This document shows positions 39,301-48,257 of a DNA stretch of 64,000 nt, piece after piece. The DNA comes from Halomonas gemina (GTDB lineage: Bacteria > Pseudomonadota > Gammaproteobacteria > Pseudomonadales > Halomonadaceae): the NCBI RefSeq assembly GCF_023554995.1, contig NZ_JAMJPK010000001.1, forward strand, positions 372,001-436,000, written 5' to 3'. A program made the translations under genes and the position numbers. Within the stretch, counting starts at the first letter, position 1, and the number at the start of each line of letters is the position of its first letter. The notes under the pieces were generated by a model, which did no database searches, had not been told where the DNA came from, and worked only from the letters and a program-made list of their open reading frames with translations.

Positions 39301-40365
39301 CGCTGGCCCGACGGCGGCAGCTGGCAGGCCGCCATCGACCTGCAGGCCGTCGATGACCCGCTGCTGGCGGTGCTGCCGGAGTTCGGGCGCCTGCGCCTGG
39401 CCCCGGACCTGAGGATTCGTGCCACGTCGGAGCGGCTTCAGGTCCGCGGAACGGTCGAAATCCCCTGGGCGCGGCTCGAGGTGGGTGAGGTCCCCGACTC
39501 GGCCATGGCCCCGAGCCCGGACGAGGTGATCATCACCGAGGAGCAGGATCGTCGGGCCGCCGAGCAAGCAGCAGCGGCAGAAGCGGACGGCGAGCCCGGC
39601 GAGTCCACCGCCGAGGCCATGGCCCGGGCGGGCATGGCCACCGACATCCTGATCACCCTCTCCCTGGGACCGGACATGCAGCTGGAGGCCTATGGCCTGG
39701 AGTCGGGGCTCTCGGGCAACCTCGAGGTCCGCCAGCAGAACGGGCCGGTCCAGCTGTTCGGCGACGTCAGCCTGGTCGACGGCCGCTTCCGGGCCTTCGG
39801 CCAGGACCTGCTGATTCGCGAGGGGATCATCTTCTTCAGCGGCCCCCCAGGACAGCCGCTGCTCGACTTCGAGGCGATCCGCAACCCCGCGGCCACCCAG
39901 GACGGGGTGATCGCCGGCCTGCGCGTCAGCGGCTCCGCCGACGCCCCGAGCCTGGCGATCTTTTCGGAGCCGGCCATGGATGAGGCCAGTGCGCTCTCTT
40001 ACCTGCTGCGCGGGCGCGCCCCGGACAGCAGCGGCGGTGCCGACGGGGCCCTGACCTCGGCGCTGATCGGCCTCACCCTGGGGCAGACGGGCGGCGCCGT
40101 GGGCGCCATCGGCCAGGCCTTCGGCATCGATGACCTGAGCCTCGATACCGCCGGGGCCGGGGAGGAGAGCCAGGTGGTGGTCACCGGCAATCTCACCGAG
40201 CGCCTGAGCATCGGCTACGGGGTGGGCGTCTTCTCGCCGATCGCCGAGCTCACCCTGCGCTACCAGCTGTGGCGCAGCCTCTATCTCGAGGCGGTCTCGG
40301 GTGCGGCCCAGGCGGTCGACCTGGTCTACAGTTTCAGCCTGCCGGGCAATCCGCCGAGCCCATGA
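36352..40365 (+). CDS. tamB: Translocation and lipid-transport protein TamB
   Basis: 1337 residues, close to the usual TamB length. One N-terminal membrane helix (about 8-30) anchors it in the inner membrane. The long middle is a repetitive beta-rich groove (AsmA/VPS13-like), and the C-terminal 300 residues are the conserved DUF490 domain, with [20 protein letters not shown] and [20 protein letters not shown]. It bridges the envelope to TamA. The start is TTG at 36352; no in-frame ATG or GTG would keep the full membrane helix. The protein is strongly acidic. Confidence 0.93.
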   Translation: MRTRALIWALARLLIVLPLWLLGLVLLLLGLALSPWGTGVLLEQGAKRGLYELGAVEGAPLDHLVLHDLRLEAGPARIALTRFELAWSEECLLQGRLCLDRLAVEGADIRLAETDAEPEGASQEEVGAPLEEIRLPFPVELRELSLSDVTLQLADGTLLTWASFTSGLRAEESTLTLLPTRLVGTRLTLPLSAGTRLALSEAEQEGPRLTAAAIDAAIAVRSPLPAQAAAELEGLADLPLDERPRRVLPEVTLPMAVEVPELAIEDFALAGSVEYGVERLLLRLSARGQEVEIDTLAVATADADAELTARVVLRDDYPLEARLAADLYLPEWMPALEGERIELALAGSLADLEVDLAALGPVEAQLVARLDALDPTLPFSASLQSDALQWPLPGAEVEPASDEEDAAAVAPEVPWQVEDLAVHLEGSLVDYRTRVSLNARGPDLPPTDLLVSGSGDLEHFRWSPLTVNQQGAVLLSRGQAAWGDGLDVEATLTLDNLDPGRFVEGLDGRLGGGAELAFMQDAAGWRLEVPGLDIQGVLDDRPLSLEAVLAGDSEMRWEIETLDFRQGDNRVSVAGQVSRQALDLAGDLDMPALESLYPGLGGTLAGRFTTAGSLEAPELDLALTGRSLAFAGNAVEALDLTARVAGLEDPDLALALEVSRLEAGGQRLDSVTLDLDGRLSEHRLRLAAEGGEAMPLSRLALALEGGLDDARERYRGALTPLELDSEFGDIRLAEALTFEADLPAGSARVAPFCLTRRQGGEVCLSEPLEASAQAGRAVLAIRDLPMDLADAAMPPGWRISGESGGTLAAGWSDGGARWQLDADLDSRAEVTGEDAYGRAWSVPGTTLGLQLEATEAQAELDLVLGLADSGELRLALGIDEPLGAGGLDGRLRIDDLRLAPYRPLAAGLETLEGGLDGDIRIAGTREVPRLDGRLALAGLRAGGLDLPLEVHDGELVVELAGDRADIDGFLAADEGRLEIGGNARWPDGGSWQAAIDLQAVDDPLLAVLPEFGRLRLAPDLRIRATSERLQVRGTVEIPWARLEVGEVPDSAMAPSPDEVIITEEQDRRAAEQAAAAEADGEPGESTAEAMARAGMATDILITLSLGPDMQLEAYGLESGLSGNLEVRQQNGPVQLFGDVSLVDGRFRAFGQDLLIREGIIFFSGPPGQPLLDFEAIRNPAATQDGVIAGLRVSGSADAPSLAIFSEPAMDEASALSYLLRGRAPDSSGGADGALTSALIGLTLGQTGGAVGAIGQAFGIDDLSLDTAGAGEESQVVVTGNLTERLSIGYGVGVFSPIAELTLRYQLWRSLYLEAVSGAAQAVDLVYSFSLPGNPPSP

Positions 40366-40417
40366 GGCGACGCCGCCATGCCCGGCGGACCTTCCACAAG
40401 ACGATGGAGCCTATCCC

Positions 40418-41032
40418 ATGCCACTGCATCCCGACCGCGCCCTCTCAGGGCGCGACACCCCGCTGCCGATCAGCGGGACCCACCTGGTCAACGGCCACGC
40501 CATGCTGCCCCCCTGGCCCGAGGGCATGGAGGAGATCGTGCTGGGACTGGGCTGCTTCTGGGGGGCCGAGCGGCTCTTCTGGCAGCTGCCTGGCGTGCAC
40601 GTCACCGCGGTGGGCTACGCCGGCGGCGTGACCCCGAATCCCACCTATGAGGAGACCTGCAGCGGCCGTACCGGCCACGCCGAGGTGGTGCGGGTGGTCT
40701 TCGATCCCCGCGAGGTCGACCTGGAGACCCTGTTGCGGGTGTTCTGGGAGGCCCATGACCCGACCCAGGGCCACCGCCAGGGTAATGATATCGGCAGCCA
40801 GTACCGCTCGATCATCCTCACCACCACCCCTGGCCAGCGCGAGGTGGGCGAGCATAGCCGCGAGGCCTACAGCGAGGCGCTGTCACGCAGCGGCCGGGGC
40901 CACGTGACCACCGAGGTCGAGCCCCTGGAGGCCTTCTACTACGCCGAGGAGTACCACCAGCAGTACCTGGCGAAGAACCCCGGCGGCTACTGCGGCCTGA
41001 AGGGTACCGGCGTCAGCTGCCCGATCGGCTGA
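40418..41032 (+). CDS. msrA: Peptide methionine (S)-S-oxide reductase
   Basis: 204 residues. The catalytic motif [12 protein letters not shown] places the nucleophile at Cys46, and the resolving cysteines are near the end ([16 protein letters not shown]). MsrA repairs oxidised methionines with thioredoxin. It is 53 bases after tamB; in E. coli msrA also lies beside tamAB but on the opposite strand. ATG 40418 has GGAG 9 bases upstream. A convergent hairpin follows. Confidence 0.95.
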   Translation: MPLHPDRALSGRDTPLPISGTHLVNGHAMLPPWPEGMEEIVLGLGCFWGAERLFWQLPGVHVTAVGYAGGVTPNPTYEETCSGRTGHAEVVRVVFDPREVDLETLLRVFWEAHDPTQGHRQGNDIGSQYRSIILTTTPGQREVGEHSREAYSEALSRSGRGHVTTEVEPLEAFYYAEEYHQQYLAKNPGGYCGLKGTGVSCPIG

Positions 41033-41131
41033 GTGGACGGACAGGCCAGGGACGGGGCTTCTGGCGAGAACGTCTGTCGAGAGCCCCTATCGACAACCCC
41101 TATCGAGAGCTGCTCGTCGACGTGGTGGCGT

Positions 41132-41153
41132 CACCGTGACGAGAGTCACGGTG
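41132..41153. terminator. Convergent hairpin between msrA and Crp-type gene
   Basis: A perfect 9-bp stem CACCGTGAC / GTCACGGTG with a GAGA tetraloop. It ends 3 bases from the stop codon of the leftward regulator gene. Confidence 0.65.
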
Positions 41154-41156
41154 CGG

Positions 41157-41894
41157 CTAACGTTGGGCCAGTAATGTCTTCAAACCGTCCCGCTCATCGA
41201 TCAGGTACTCGGCATCGAAATCCGCTTCCTCGAACAGCCGCGTCGGGTCATATACCTCGATGCGGTCGCGATGCTTTTTCAGCACGCGATCGTGCTCCAG
41301 CGCCTTGAGCGTACGATTGATATGCACCGGCGACAGCCCCAGGATATCGCCCAACAGTCGTTGGGATATGGGAAATTCGAACGATGCCAGATCGACGTGC
41401 TGCACCTTCTCGAGTCGCAAGAAAGTTTCGACGATGAAATGCAGCACCTGTGAACGCGCACTGCGATGAAGCGTGACGAGCAACCGTTCGGCAAGCAGGG
41501 CCTCCTGGCAGCTGATCTTGGCGAAAAGGGTTATTGCCAGCGGTGTCGAGGCTTCAACGATATCGACGATGCTTTCGTGGGGAAACGGCTGAATCAACCC
41601 GGGGGTGACCATCCTCGCCTCGGTGATGTGTCGTCGGAAGGTAAACTCCTGAATGCCGATGATTTCCCCGGGCAGGAGCAGATCGATGATCTGCCGATCA
41701 CCATCCTTGGAACTACGGATGGTGCAGGCCCAGCCATGTTGCAGGATAAACAGATCATCCACCTTGTCACCCGGGCGCCAGAGCAGCTGGTTTCGCTCAG
41801 CAGACCTGGCCTGCCGTTCGTAGCGGGCCAGCAGGGTTTCATCGTGTTCACTCAGGTCTAGATACCGGCCAAAGGAAGCCCGGAACGGGCTCAT
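41157..41894 (-). CDS. Crp/Fnr-family transcriptional regulator
   Basis: 245 residues. An N-terminal cyclic-nucleotide-binding-like beta-roll (QLLWRPGDKVDDLFILQHGW and LLLPGEIIGI) is joined by a dimer helix to a C-terminal winged helix with recognition part QRLLGDILGLSPVHINRTL. The iron-sulfur cysteines of Fnr are absent, so it is not an oxygen sensor of that type; the ligand is unknown. Codon use and GC here are lower than in neighbouring genes. ATG 41894 with AGGGGGC upstream is preferred over an in-frame start at 41975. A 237-base gap separates it from the next gene upstream. Confidence 0.85.
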   Translation of the reverse strand: MSPFRASFGRYLDLSEHDETLLARYERQARSAERNQLLWRPGDKVDDLFILQHGWACTIRSSKDGDRQIIDLLLPGEIIGIQEFTFRRHITEARMVTPGLIQPFPHESIVDIVEASTPLAITLFAKISCQEALLAERLLVTLHRSARSQVLHFIVETFLRLEKVQHVDLASFEFPISQRLLGDILGLSPVHINRTLKALEHDRVLKKHRDRIEVYDPTRLFEEADFDAEYLIDERDGLKTLLAQR

Positions 41895-42131
41895 GATGCC
41901 CCCTGAAGGGGCGTTGGCGGGTGTTGCGTCAGGCGTTGGCGGGAAAGCGGCCAAACACACGCTCCTTCGGATCACTGCCCGAGCACGATAGAGGTATTCG
42001 CTTGGCTCACTCTATACGCGGCCGACGAATCTTTCCATGATGTCGCGCCGCCGGGCAGACGCCTTGCCCCGATGCGCAGCGCCTATCCGGCCTGATCGCT
42101 CTGCTTGCGGCCCGGGGTAATGCTTGGCCAA

Positions 42132-42680
42132 TTACGCCCCGCAGGCTTTCGCCCTGGTGAGACCGGGAAGCCGGTCGCGCGCTTCGTGCAGAATCTGAAA
42201 CTGTGCCCGACACTGCCCGATGCAGTCGTTCAGCCAGGCATTCAGGTCGGGGATGGCGTTATAGGCCTGCAGCCGCTCGTAGAAGCGGCGCGACCGCCAT
42301 TGATCGAGCAGGGCGCGGCTGAGCTCCTGGGCGGCCATCTCATCGTCGTAGATGAAAAAGTGGCTCTGCCCATGCAGGTCTGGGCATGGGCTCATGGCTG
42401 GCCGCCGAAGACGAGGCAATCCCATCGACAGGGACGCTGCCACGTCGATCAAGCATTGAACGCGCTGCTGACTCTCCTCGGCCAAGGCCTGCAGGAGCCT
42501 GCTAACGCCAATGTGATAGGTCAGAAAACGCAGGGAGAGCCCATAATATCGAGCATACTCGTCGTATTCATGCTCGCTGGCCAGTGTCAGCAGGTCCTTG
42601 ACCATGGTGTGGACGGGCGTCGAGCGGTTGGCCTGCTCGCGTGCATGGCAATCCAGGTGGTTGGCGCTGGATGTAGTCAC
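42132..42680 (-). CDS. Orphan four-helix protein, possibly ferritin-like
   Basis: 182 residues that I do not recognise. Predicted structure is almost all helix, in four long segments: DLLTLASEHEYDEYARYYG, RLLQALAEESQQRVQCLI, AAQELSRALLDQWRSRRF and LNAWLNDCIGQCRAQFQIL. The order and spacing suggest a ferritin-like bundle, but the usual ExxH iron ligands are not intact (EESQ where EExH is expected), and six cysteines are scattered. GTG 42680 is chosen because GAGGAG lies 9 bases upstream; another GTG at 42704 is possible. It follows yheT after 113 bases and lies next to a Crp/Fnr-type regulator. Confidence 0.65.
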   Translation of the reverse strand: MTTSSANHLDCHAREQANRSTPVHTMVKDLLTLASEHEYDEYARYYGLSLRFLTYHIGVSRLLQALAEESQQRVQCLIDVAASLSMGLPRLRRPAMSPCPDLHGQSHFFIYDDEMAAQELSRALLDQWRSRRFYERLQAYNAIPDLNAWLNDCIGQCRAQFQILHEARDRLPGLTRAKACGA

Positions 42681-42793
42681 AATGCGTTTCTCCTCTTGTG
42701 GCACCGACTGTTGTCGTCGTCCGGACCGACGGCCGATCCTTCTTGCCTGGCGTCAGAATAGAAAAGGCTGCCGTCGGCGTCTGCCAACCTGGG

Positions 42794-43840
42794 TTAAGGT
42801 CCCGTGCTTTTTTTGTGGCTTACCGACCGCAGAGAGGTCTGAAGAGCCGACATCGTCGATTGCCACTCATCCAGCTGTTGGCCGACTCGCCGCGCAAGCC
42901 AACTACGCGGTCGCCCTTGGTGCCACTCCACGAACCCTACGTGTCCGCCGTGCGAGGCCACTTCCAGCCGAACGGGTGGCGCAGGAGTCGGGAAGCGCTG
43001 GAAGAGGGCGGGTGGCATGAACGGGTCATCATCGGCATGCAGGATAAGCATCGGCAGCGCGATCTCGTCCAGCAGGGGGCCGGCGGAAGCACGGCGGTAG
43101 TAGTCCTCGGCGCCGTCGAAACCGTGCAGCGGGGCCGTCACGGCCTCGTCGTAGGCACGCAGGCTGTCCAGGGCCTCGAGCTCCTGCGAAGTGATCGACA
43201 GCGGCAGCTCCCCACGGGCCAGGCGAGGGGCCATCTTGCGTTTAAGCGAGCCGAGCAGGTGGCGCTCGTAGACGCGGGAAAACCCGTGACGGAGCGTATC
43301 GGCACAGGCCGACAGGTCCAGCGGCGCGCTGATGACGATGGCAGCGTCCAGATCGAGCCCCGCATCACCCTGCTCTGCGACCAGCTTGACCAGCATGTTG
43401 CCGCCCAGGGAGACCCCGGCGGCGACCTTGAGGGCGCGGGGATAGCGGTGGGCCAGCTGGCCGATCAACCAGTAGGCATCGGCCGTATCGCCGCTGTGGT
43501 AGGCCCGGGGCAGGCGATTGGGCGAGGGCCCGCAGCCGCGGAAGTGCATGAGCAGCGCGCGCCAGCCGAGGCCGGCGGCGGCGTGCAGCAGGTGGCGGGC
43601 ATAGGGCGAGTCCAGCGAGCCCTCGAGCCCGTGGAAGAGCAGCAGGATGGGGGCGTCTGCCCGGTCGGGCTGCGGTCGCGCCCAGGCCAGTTCGACGAAG
43701 TCCCCGTCCGGCAGCTCGAGGATCTCGGTCTCGGCATCGACCGCCGGCGTCGGCAGGCAGCGGGGCAGCAGGGTCTGGACGTGCCGATTGGAGAGCCCCA
43801 GGGGCGGGCGGAAGTCGGCAGCGTGCCAGGTCGCGTCCAT
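42794..43840 (-). CDS. YheT-family alpha/beta hydrolase
   Basis: 348 residues. The family start (PPLGLSNRHVQTLLPR) is followed by the oxyanion region LLFHGLEGS and the nucleophile elbow GVSLGGNML, with the acid in HADDDPFMP and the histidine in SHGGHVGFVE. YheT is an uncharacterised hydrolase or esterase. It starts 7 bases after the prolidase gene and is probably the last or second-last gene of the peptide-utilisation operon. Confidence 0.88.
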   Translation of the reverse strand: MDATWHAADFRPPLGLSNRHVQTLLPRCLPTPAVDAETEILELPDGDFVELAWARPQPDRADAPILLLFHGLEGSLDSPYARHLLHAAAGLGWRALLMHFRGCGPSPNRLPRAYHSGDTADAYWLIGQLAHRYPRALKVAAGVSLGGNMLVKLVAEQGDAGLDLDAAIVISAPLDLSACADTLRHGFSRVYERHLLGSLKRKMAPRLARGELPLSITSQELEALDSLRAYDEAVTAPLHGFDGAEDYYRRASAGPLLDEIALPMLILHADDDPFMPPALFQRFPTPAPPVRLEVASHGGHVGFVEWHQGRPRSWLARRVGQQLDEWQSTMSALQTSLRSVSHKKSTGP

Positions 43841-43847
43841 CGGGCGG

Positions 43848-45167
43848 TCACTCCGGCGGGGTGAGGTTGTCGTGGCCGGTGGGGGTGATCACCAGGTTGT
43901 CTTCGATGCGGATACCGCCATGGTCGGCCAGACGCTCGACGAGCGACCAGTCGATGTCGCCGCCAGCCGCGCCCTCCCTCAGCGGTGCCAGCAGCATGGG
44001 GATCACGTAGAACCCGGGTTCCATGGTGACCACCATGCCCGGCTCCAGTTCCCGGGTTAGGCGCAGGGCGGGATCCGTCTCGGGCGGCGGCAAGGGGCGG
44101 CCCGCGCCATTTACCCGGCCGGCCACGTCATGGACCTGCAGGCCCAGCGAATGGCCCAGGCCATGCGGACAGAAGGCCCGGGTGATGCCCTGGGCCACGG
44201 CCGCCTCGGGCGTGCAGTGGACCAGGCCCTGGTCGGCCAGCAGCTCTGCCAGGGCCCGGTGCATGCGCCGGTGAAGGTCCACGTAGTCCATGCCCGGCGC
44301 CAGTTCGCCGATCAGCCGGCGCTGCAGCGCCGTTACCCCCTCGATCAGCGCCGCGAAGGCGGGGTCGGCATCGGGGCCCGCCCAGCTGCGGGTGATGTCG
44401 GCGCAATAGCCCCGGTGGCGGTGGCCGGCGTCGAGCAGCAGGCTGCGCCGCCTAGCGGGAGCGACGCTGTCGTAGTGCTGGTAGTGCAGCACGCCGCCGT
44501 GGGCATTGAGCCCGACGATGCTGGCGTAGGGCAGGGCCGTCTCGCGCTGGCGGGAGCCGCCCAGGTAGGCGAGCTGGATGTCGAGCTCGGCGCCGCCCGC
44601 CAGGAAGGCGTCTCGGGCCGCGCGATGCCCGGCCATGGCGCGGTGATTGGCGTCGCGCAGGCAGGCGATCTCGTAGTCGCTCTTGCGCACGCGGCTCTCG
44701 TCCAGGGCAGCCACCAGGGTTGCCGGGTTGCGGGCGGCGCCGGTCGTCTCGGCCAGCGCCGCCGATACATCGCCGAGCACCGCGAAGTGACCGGCCGGCA
44801 GGGCCGGCGGGGCGTCGGCGCGGGCCATCTCGATGTCGAAGGCCTCCACCCAGGGCTCGTCGGGCAGGCGGGCCGGCAGGTGCCAGAAGTCGTCCGGGGC
44901 ATGGACCTTGAGCCTCGGTCGCTGGCCCGGGCGGATCAGCAGCCAGCTGCGCGCGAGGTCGGCCTGGCCGGTCCAGTGCATGAAGTGGCCGTAGGCGGCG
45001 AAGCCCGCCTCCTGGTCGTCGGCGAAGTGGCGGCGGGGGTGGCCGCTGAAGAGCAGCACACCGTCGAGCCCCAGGCGCGTGAGCACCTCGTCGTAGGCCC
45101 GTTGCAGGGACTCCAGATGGCACCGTTGCAGGAGGGCGAGCGGCGAGGGCGTGGCAGGGGCGGTCAT
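43848..45167 (-). CDS. pepQ: Xaa-Pro dipeptidase (prolidase)
   Basis: 439 residues of the M24 metallopeptidase family. The five dinuclear metal ligands are visible: aspartates in LLLDAGHRH and CADITRSW, histidine in HGLGHSLGLQVHD, and glutamates in VVTMEPGFYV and GIRIEDNL. It splits dipeptides with C-terminal proline. The ATG overlaps the stop of the upstream LysR gene (ATGA), and a complete peptide ABC transporter lies further upstream on the same strand, so imported proline peptides are a likely substrate. Proline could also serve as a compatible solute. Confidence 0.93.
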   Translation of the reverse strand: MTAPATPSPLALLQRCHLESLQRAYDEVLTRLGLDGVLLFSGHPRRHFADDQEAGFAAYGHFMHWTGQADLARSWLLIRPGQRPRLKVHAPDDFWHLPARLPDEPWVEAFDIEMARADAPPALPAGHFAVLGDVSAALAETTGAARNPATLVAALDESRVRKSDYEIACLRDANHRAMAGHRAARDAFLAGGAELDIQLAYLGGSRQRETALPYASIVGLNAHGGVLHYQHYDSVAPARRRSLLLDAGHRHRGYCADITRSWAGPDADPAFAALIEGVTALQRRLIGELAPGMDYVDLHRRMHRALAELLADQGLVHCTPEAAVAQGITRAFCPHGLGHSLGLQVHDVAGRVNGAGRPLPPPETDPALRLTRELEPGMVVTMEPGFYVIPMLLAPLREGAAGGDIDWSLVERLADHGGIRIEDNLVITPTGHDNLTPPE

Positions 45168-46111
45168 GGGGACTCCGGTGAGGGGATCGGGATGGGTTGA
45201 TGAGGGGCGCCGCCGGACAGCGCCTTCCAGAGGGCCTCGAGGGCGGGCTGGCCGCGCTCGCGCCGGCGGTAGAGGCGGATCTCCAGGGGGACCTCCCAGC
45301 GGGCATCGCCGGCCCGCACCAGGCGGCCGGCGGCCAGGTCGCCGCGCACGGTGCGTTCGGGCAGCCAGCCGAGGCCATAGCCCAGGCCGACCAGCTCGCG
45401 GATATTGCCGCTCTGGATGCTCTCGTGGAGCACCCGGAAGCGGGGAGCCTCGGGCAGCTCATCCAGGTGGCTGCGCAGGGCCAGGTCGATCAGCCCGCGG
45501 GGGTGGTAGGCGATCAGTGGCAGGGTGAAGCGGGTCCCGGCCTGAAGCGCGAAGCGGGGGCGGCCGTCGGCCTCGGGCAGCGAGGTCGGGATCATCCGCT
45601 CGTGCCCCAGGCAGTCATGGGCGAGTCCCTCGGTCTCCGGCATGAGCGGGCAGGCGCCCGGCGGCCAGTAGCAGAGCACCAGGTCGCATTCGTCGCGGGC
45701 CAGGGCCTCGAAGAAGTCGCTGGCCAGCCAGCCGGTGGCGCGCAGGTAGGGCGTCAGCGGGGGCGGCGAGGCCCAGCCTGCCAGCCACTCGGGGAGGAAG
45801 TGCGCCAGCAGGCTCTGCGGCGCCGCCAGCCGCAGCTGTCCGGCCTGCTCCTCGGCCAGGTGGGCCAACCGCTGGCGGGTCGCCGCCACCCGGCGTGTGA
45901 CCTCCTGGCAGAGGCCGAGGAACTCCTCCCCGGCCGGGGTCAGCGACAGCGGCAGGGTCTGGCGGTTGATCAGGGTGGTGCCCATCTCCTCCTCGAGCAG
46001 CTTGATGCGTCGCGAGAAGGTCGGCTGGGTGACGTTTTGCTCCTCCGCCGCCCGGGAGAAGTGCTGGGTCCGGGCCAGGGTGACGAAGTCTTCCAGCCAG
46101 CGCAGTTCCAT
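45164..46111 (-). CDS. LysR-type regulator within the peptide operon
   Basis: 315 residues. The N-terminal helix-turn-helix is HFSRAAEEQNVTQPTFSRRI, followed by the usual effector domain. The opening MELRWLEDFVTLARTQHFSRAA places it in the same subgroup as the regulator at 9946-10863. It lies between the peptide ABC transporter and prolidase, 64 bases after the last transporter gene, and its stop overlaps the pepQ start. A local or autoregulatory role in peptide use is inferred. ATG 46111 is chosen to match the domain start; an upstream in-frame start at 46162 adds 17 unrelated residues. Confidence 0.87.
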   Translation of the reverse strand: MELRWLEDFVTLARTQHFSRAAEEQNVTQPTFSRRIKLLEEEMGTTLINRQTLPLSLTPAGEEFLGLCQEVTRRVAATRQRLAHLAEEQAGQLRLAAPQSLLAHFLPEWLAGWASPPPLTPYLRATGWLASDFFEALARDECDLVLCYWPPGACPLMPETEGLAHDCLGHERMIPTSLPEADGRPRFALQAGTRFTLPLIAYHPRGLIDLALRSHLDELPEAPRFRVLHESIQSGNIRELVGLGYGLGWLPERTVRGDLAAGRLVRAGDARWEVPLEIRLYRRRERGQPALEALWKALSGGAPHQPIPIPSPESP

Positions 46112-46175
46112 GTCGATCCTCGTGCGTGCCGTGGCCGTGTCTCGGCCCCGGCATTGTGCCATAGCGTGGCGGGCC

Positions 46176-47234
46176 TCAGTCGATGCGCCCTTCCTCCACG
46201 GCGTGACAGGCCACCTGGCCGCCGTCGGCGGTGGCGATCAGGCCCGGGATCTCGCGCCGGCAGCGCGCGTCGGCATGGGGGCAGCGGCCGTGGAAGACGC
46301 AGCCCGAGGGCAGGTTGACCGGCGTGGGCACCTCGCCCTCCAGGCGGATGTGCTGCGGCCGGTCGTCCTCGAGGCGCGGGATCGCCGACATCAGGGCCTG
46401 GGTGTAGGGGTGTCGCGGCTTGGCGAAGAGTGTCGCCGTCGGCGCCACCTCGCAGACCCGGCCCAGGTACATCACCGCCACCCGGGTACCGAAGTGCTCG
46501 ACCACGGCGAGGTCATGGGTGATGAACAGGTAGGTCAGGTTGCGCTGCTGCTGGGCCTCCATCAGCAGGTTCAGCACCTGGGCCTGGATCGACACGTCCA
46601 GCGCCGAGATCGGCTCGTCGGCGACGATGAACTCCGGGTCCACCGCCAGGGCGCGGGCGATGGCGATGCGCTGACGCTGGCCGCCGGAGAACTCGTGGCC
46701 GTAGCGGGCGCCCCAGTCGGCCGCGATGCCCACCGAGCTCATCACCTCGGCGACCTGCTCCTTGATGCGCTGCGCCGACCAGTCAGGGTGGTGGAGGCGG
46801 ATCGGCTCCTCCAGGGTCTGCTGGATGGTCATCCGCGGGTTGAGCGAGGCATAGGGGTTCTGGAAGATCATCTGCATGCGCCGGCGGTAGGGCATCAGCG
46901 CCTTGTGGGAGAGGTCGTCGATGCGCTGACCGTCATAGTGGATCTCGCCGGCGCTGGGATGGAGCAGGCCCATCACGGTACGGGCCACGGTGGACTTGCC
47001 GCAGCCGGACTCGCCGACCACGCAGAGCGCCTCGCCGCGCCGGATCTCCAGGTCGACGCCGTTGATGGCATGCACGTGCTGCTGTTCGCGGACGATCCTG
47101 CCCTTCTTGAACTTGAGCTGCTCAAGGAAATCTCCGGAGAGCGCGAAGTGCTTCTCCAGGGCGCGGATCTCCAGCAGGGGGCTGGCCGCCTCGGGGGCCT
47201 GGCCAGGGGCGTGGGCGTGGGCGGTGGAACTCAT
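46176..47234 (-). CDS. Peptide ABC transporter ATPase, DppF/OppF type
   Basis: 352 residues. Walker A is GESGCGKST, the Q-loop FQNPYASLNPR, the ABC signature FSGGQRQR, and Walker B FIVADEPIS. A C-terminal oligopeptide-transporter domain with four cysteines (GCVFHGRCPHADARC) is typical of DppD/F and may hold a 4Fe-4S cluster. The N-terminal region (residues 1-55) is longer than in DppD. The ATG overlaps the stop of the DppD-type gene (ATGA). Confidence 0.92.
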   Translation of the reverse strand: MSSTAHAHAPGQAPEAASPLLEIRALEKHFALSGDFLEQLKFKKGRIVREQQHVHAINGVDLEIRRGEALCVVGESGCGKSTVARTVMGLLHPSAGEIHYDGQRIDDLSHKALMPYRRRMQMIFQNPYASLNPRMTIQQTLEEPIRLHHPDWSAQRIKEQVAEVMSSVGIAADWGARYGHEFSGGQRQRIAIARALAVDPEFIVADEPISALDVSIQAQVLNLLMEAQQQRNLTYLFITHDLAVVEHFGTRVAVMYLGRVCEVAPTATLFAKPRHPYTQALMSAIPRLEDDRPQHIRLEGEVPTPVNLPSGCVFHGRCPHADARCRREIPGLIATADGGQVACHAVEEGRID

Positions 47235-48253
47235 CGGCGAATCTCCTCGGCCGGGATGCGTTCGCGCTCGAGCATCTCGGCGACCATGTGACAGGCGACC
47301 CGACAGTTGCCGGAAGTCACGAAACCGGGGACCTCGTCGATGCAGGCGCGGCGGGTGGTGCCATCGGCGCGCTCGACGAAGCCGCAGCGCGGGTGGAAGG
47401 CGCAGCCGCTCGGCAGGTTGTCCAGCGACGGCATGCTGCCGGGGATCTGGTTGAGCCGGCTGCCGGGGGTGGCCATCTGCGGCAGGGCATTGATCAGCCC
47501 CTGGGTGTAGGGATGCTGGGGGTCGTTGATGATCTCCCGCGTCGGGCCCTGCTCGATCACCCGGCCGGCATACATCACCAGCATGCGCTGGGTGACCTGG
47601 CTGACCACGCCCAGGTCGTGGGTGATCAGGATCAGGCCGACGTTGTGCTTCTCGCACAGTTCCAGCAGCAGCGCCATGATCTCGGCCTGGATGGTCACGT
47701 CCAGCGCGGTGGTGGGCTCGTCGGCGATGATGATGTCGGGGTCGAGCAGCAGCGCGATGGCGATGATCACCCGCTGGCGCATGCCGCCGGAGAGCTCGTG
47801 GGGGTACTGGTCCAGGCGCGCCGCGGGGGAGGGGATCTGAACCTGCTCGAGCTTGCGCAGGGCGATCGCCCGGGCCTCGCGGGTCGAGATGCGCCGGTGG
47901 GCCTTGAGGCATTCGACCATCTGCTCGCCGATGGAGAGCACCGGGTTCAGGGTCATCATCGGATCCTGGAAGATCATCGACATGCGGTGGCCGCGGACAT
48001 GGCGCAGCGCCCGGTCGCTCATCTGGGTCAGGTCGCGACCGTCGAAGTGGATGCTGCCGCCGGCGATGTAGCCCGGCTTGGCGATCAGGTTGAGCAGGCT
48101 GAAGGCCGCCACCGACTTGCCGGCGCCGGACTCGCCCACGATCCCCAGGCGCTCGCCGCGCTCGAGGCTGAAGCTGACGTCGCGCAGCGCCTGGACATCG
48201 CCGCGGCGAAGGGCGAAGCGCACGTCGAGATGGTTTACGTCGAGGAGTGCCAT
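47231..48253 (-). CDS. Peptide ABC transporter ATPase, DppD/OppD type
   Basis: 340 residues. Walker A is GESGAGKSV (note valine where Ser/Thr is more common at the last place), the Q-loop FQDPMMTLNP, signature LSGGMRQRV, Walker B IIIADEPTT. The C-terminal oligopeptide domain carries GCAFHPRCGF and a later CRVACH. It starts 4 bases after the DppC-type permease gene and overlaps the DppF-type gene, so the two ATPases are made together as a heterodimer. Confidence 0.92.
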   Translation of the reverse strand: MALLDVNHLDVRFALRRGDVQALRDVSFSLERGERLGIVGESGAGKSVAAFSLLNLIAKPGYIAGGSIHFDGRDLTQMSDRALRHVRGHRMSMIFQDPMMTLNPVLSIGEQMVECLKAHRRISTREARAIALRKLEQVQIPSPAARLDQYPHELSGGMRQRVIIAIALLLDPDIIIADEPTTALDVTIQAEIMALLLELCEKHNVGLILITHDLGVVSQVTQRMLVMYAGRVIEQGPTREIINDPQHPYTQGLINALPQMATPGSRLNQIPGSMPSLDNLPSGCAFHPRCGFVERADGTTRRACIDEVPGFVTSGNCRVACHMVAEMLERERIPAEEIRR

Positions 48254-48257
48254 GGGA

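Noticed and set aside
41137..41149. Possible matS site of the MatP system (GTGAC ... GTCAC)
   Set aside because: The spacing is four bases rather than three, and the sequence is part of a larger terminator hairpin. A single near-match is not enough.
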